DNA of 13,661 nt from Actinomycetota bacterium (GTDB lineage: Bacteria > Actinomycetota > Geothermincolia > Fen-727 > Anoxymicrobiaceae): the NCBI GenBank assembly GCA_016649525.1, contig JAENXM010000022.1:1-13661 (forward strand), read 5' to 3'. Positions 11,419 to 13,661 of this stretch are shown here, piece after piece. Within the stretch, counting starts at the first letter, position 1. Each line of letters begins with the position of its first letter. The notes under the pieces are model-generated. The model worked only from the letters and a program-made list of their open reading frames with translations. It was not told where the DNA came from and searched no databases. A program made the translations under genes and the position numbers.

Positions 11419-13500
11419 GTGACTGCAGCGGGTAGCAAGGCCATCAAGAGCATCGGGTTGTTCGGCCACGGGGGATCGGGCAAGACCACTCTCGCCGAAT
11501 CCCTTCTGTACGTTTCGGGCGCCATAACAAGGATGGGTGACGTCGAGCAGGGGAACACCACGATGGACTTCGACGAAGAAGAGATAAAGCGCAGGATATC
11601 CATCAACTGCGCGCTTGCCTCGCTTCAATGGGAAGGAACCGGCGTTACACTGGTCGACACGCCTGGCTACCTGGATTTTGCGGGCGACGCGATATCGGCT
11701 GTCCGGGTCGTAGATACCTGCGCTTTCGTTGTGTCCGGCGTAGATGGCGTCGAGGTCCAGACGGAGCTACTTTGGGAGCGTTCCGCGGAGCTTTCGCTTC
11801 CCTCCTTCATCTTCATAAGCAAGCTGGACCGCGAACGTGCGAGCTTCGAGCGTACAATGGAAGACATCCGGGAGACCCTGGACGGCAACGTCGTCCCCTT
11901 GAACATCCCTATCGGCGAGGAGAACGGTTTCCGCGGCGTATTGGACCTCATCAGTGGAAAGGGCTTCGAGCACGAGGGAAACGGAAAAGCCAGGGAGGTC
12001 GAGATCCAGGGTGAGCTCGAGGGAGCGCTCGCGGAAGGCCGCGAGAAGCTAGTCGAGGCTGTGGCTGAAGCGGATGACGCGCTGCTCGAGAAATACCTCG
12101 ATGAGGGTAACATCTCACCCGAGGAGATATCGGCCGGCCTCAAGAAGGGCGTGACCGAGAGGACCGTCATCCCCGTCCTTTGCGGATCAGCCGAAAAAGG
12201 CATCGGCATACCCCAGTTTCTGGACTTTATCGTTTCCGTCCTTCCCCTGCCGCCCGACCTTCCCGATGTGGTCGGAACGAAACTAAAAAGTGACGAAGAG
12301 GTCACCCGACCTCGCGCTCCGGATGCGCCGATGTGCGCGCTTGTCTTCAAGACACTGGCAGACCCGTACGTCGGCAAGCTGACCTACTTCCGCGTTTTCT
12401 CCGGAGTATTCAAAAGCGATTCATCGGTACAGAACTCTACGCGTGCCAAGACCGAGCGTGTTGGTCAGCTCTATCAGGTCGTGGGAAAGGAGCAGAAACC
12501 GGTGCAGCAGCTCGCGGCCGGCGAACTGGGTGCCGTCGCGAAACTCGCGGAGACGTTCACGGGTGACACGCTATGTGACAAGGGAGACCCTATCGTCCTG
12601 CCGGGCATCGAGTATCCCGCCCCGGTCATGTCGCTCGCGGTGGAGCCCAGGACCAAGGGTGATGAGGACAAACTTTCGACCGCGCTGGGAAGGCTGCGCG
12701 AGGAAGACCCCATGCTCATGGTCAAGAGAGACACCGAGATAAACCAGACCTTGATAAGCGGGGCGGGCGAAAGCCACCTGGATGTGGTCGTGGAGAAGAT
12801 GCGCCGCAAGTTCGGTGTCGACGTCCAGACGGACATTCCCAGGGTTCCCTACAAGGAGACGATACGAAAGAGCGTCGAGGCCGAGGGCAAGCACAAGAAA
12901 CAGACCGGAGGCCACGGCCAGTTCGGCCACGTCTATCTCCGGATGGAGCCGCTCCACAGGGGCGAGGGCTACGAGTTCGAAGGCAAGATAGTCGGCGGCG
13001 CGATACCCCGACAGTACATACCGGGTGTCGAGAAAGGCGTAGTCGGATCCATGAAGGAGGGCTACCTGGCCGGTTATCCGATAGTCGACATGAAGGTGAC
13101 GCTCTACGACGGCTCGTTCCATACCGTAGATTCCTCCGAGCTGGCTTTCAAGATGGCCGCGTCAAAAGCCATCAAGGAGGGTGTCGGGAAAGCCGACGCG
13201 GTCCTGCTCGAACCCATCGTAAACGTTGAAGTCACCGTACCCGATCAGTACATGGGTGACGTCATCGGCGACCTCAACTCGAAGCGAGGCAGGATCCTCG
13301 GGATGCAGCCGAAGGGCAAGATGCAGGTGGTGAGCGCCCAGGTCCCGCTCGCGGAGGTGTCCAGGTACTCGATAGACCTTCGCTCGATAACAGGAGGACG
13401 GGGTGTCTTCTCACTGGAGCTGTCTCACTACGAGGAAGTCCCGGACCATATCGCGCAGAAGATAATCGTCGCGTCTAAAAAGGAACAGGAAGAGTCCTAG
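11419..13500 (+). CDS. Elongation factor G-like translational GTPase (EF-G paralogue)
   Basis: This 693-residue protein covers all EF-G domains. The G domain has GHGGSGKTT (16-24), RRISI (58-62), DTPGYLDF (80-87) and SKLDRE (134-139). Domain II follows at about 300-405. Domain III has GAGESHLDVV (448-457). Domain IV has TGGHGQFGHVYLRMEP (496-511) and DGSFHTVDSSELAFK (564-578), and domain V lies at about 600-680. Canonical EF-G has AHIDAGKTT, DTPGHVDF and NKMDR, so this belongs to the EF-G-like paralogue group rather than the housekeeping fusA. It also lacks the usual rpsL-rpsG-tuf neighbours. The start is GTG with AGGGGG seven bases upstream. Its TAG overlaps the stop of the convergent HIT gene. 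Its precise role on the ribosome cannot be read from sequence. Confidence 0.92.
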   Translation: MTAAGSKAIKSIGLFGHGGSGKTTLAESLLYVSGAITRMGDVEQGNTTMDFDEEEIKRRISINCALASLQWEGTGVTLVDTPGYLDFAGDAISAVRVVDTCAFVVSGVDGVEVQTELLWERSAELSLPSFIFISKLDRERASFERTMEDIRETLDGNVVPLNIPIGEENGFRGVLDLISGKGFEHEGNGKAREVEIQGELEGALAEGREKLVEAVAEADDALLEKYLDEGNISPEEISAGLKKGVTERTVIPVLCGSAEKGIGIPQFLDFIVSVLPLPPDLPDVVGTKLKSDEEVTRPRAPDAPMCALVFKTLADPYVGKLTYFRVFSGVFKSDSSVQNSTRAKTERVGQLYQVVGKEQKPVQQLAAGELGAVAKLAETFTGDTLCDKGDPIVLPGIEYPAPVMSLAVEPRTKGDEDKLSTALGRLREEDPMLMVKRDTEINQTLISGAGESHLDVVVEKMRRKFGVDVQTDIPRVPYKETIRKSVEAEGKHKKQTGGHGQFGHVYLRMEPLHRGEGYEFEGKIVGGAIPRQYIPGVEKGVVGSMKEGYLAGYPIVDMKVTLYDGSFHTVDSSELAFKMAASKAIKEGVGKADAVLLEPIVNVEVTVPDQYMGDVIGDLNSKRGRILGMQPKGKMQVVSAQVPLAEVSRYSIDLRSITGGRGVFSLELSHYEEVPDHIAQKIIVASKKEQEES

Positions 13501-13661
13501 ATCTTATCCTTGAGGGCGAGCCACACTTCGTCCAGGGTCCGCGGCAGCACGCGGGTCTCAGCGATGACCGCCATGAAGTTGTTATCCCCGGCCCATCTCG
13601 GCACCAGGTGCAGGTGAACGTGGTCCTTTATGCCGGCGCCCGCGACCCTCGATATATTGAT
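13497..13661 (-). CDS. HIT-family nucleotide-binding protein, C-terminal part (cut by window edge)
   Basis: The last 54 codons of a minus-strand gene are present; its start lies beyond 13661. The visible part has AGAGIKDHVHLHLVPRW, containing the histidine triad HVHLHL (residues 14-19 of the visible segment), and the GDNNFM stretch typical of Ap4A hydrolase/phosphorylase-like HIT proteins. These cytosolic enzymes act on nucleoside phosphoramidates or dinucleoside polyphosphates. The stop TAG (13497-13499) overlaps the EF-G-like gene's TAG (13498-13500) on the opposite strand. The substrate cannot be assigned. Confidence 0.9.
   Translation of the reverse strand: MNISRVAGAGIKDHVHLHLVPRWAGDNNFMAVIAETRVLPRTLDEVWLALKDKI

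Overview
The window comes from a bacterial chromosome with fairly high G+C. The gene content suggests a Gram-positive lineage, most likely deep-branching Actinomycetota or Bacillota. It includes a PDZ plus radical-SAM DUF512 protein coupled to Der, an HU protein, a PgsA-type synthase followed by a nucleotidyltransferase fused to a phosphomannomutase-like domain, and a second EF-G-like GTPase. The lineage cannot be settled from this sequence alone.

Left block (48-4641, all minus strand). pgsA (membrane phospholipid synthesis), an 838-residue sugar-phosphate nucleotidyltransferase with a phosphomannomutase-like tail, and a complete phosphomannomutase/phosphoglucomutase form a tight run: pgsA overlaps the next gene by 11 bases, and the gap to the third gene is 39 bases. 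The two sugar enzymes together would turn hexose-6-phosphate into hexose-1-phosphate and then an NDP-sugar, plausibly GDP-mannose, for envelope glycans.

Middle block (4686-8044). This looks like a small tRNA-targeted insertion. An intact tRNA-Pro(GGG) gene lies at 7967-8044 (minus), and a perfect 46-base copy of its 3' half lies 3280 bp away at 4686-4731, in the same orientation. The copy stops exactly at the 5' edge of the anticodon loop, the usual signature of tyrosine-recombinase integration into a tRNA gene. Between the repeats is one convincing gene, a secreted subtilisin-family protease on the plus strand, plus long non-coding flanks. No integrase is visible. The flanks hold two more tRNA relics that look like tRNA-Lys, hairpins, and a 57-bp tandem duplication carrying a second Shine-Dalgarno sequence just upstream of the protease. 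The protease has a jelly-roll-like domain of about 135 residues inserted between its catalytic Asp and His, an IPT/TIG-like domain, and a C-terminal Cys/Gly-helix-Arg tail resembling protein-sorting signals.

Right block (8245-13661). HU, Der and the DUF512 radical-SAM protein are on the minus strand. Der and DUF512 overlap by an ATGA. Across a 153-bp divergent intergenic region, an EF-G paralogue runs on the plus strand from a good promoter. Its stop codon overlaps, tail to tail, the stop codon of a HIT-family gene that is cut by the window edge.
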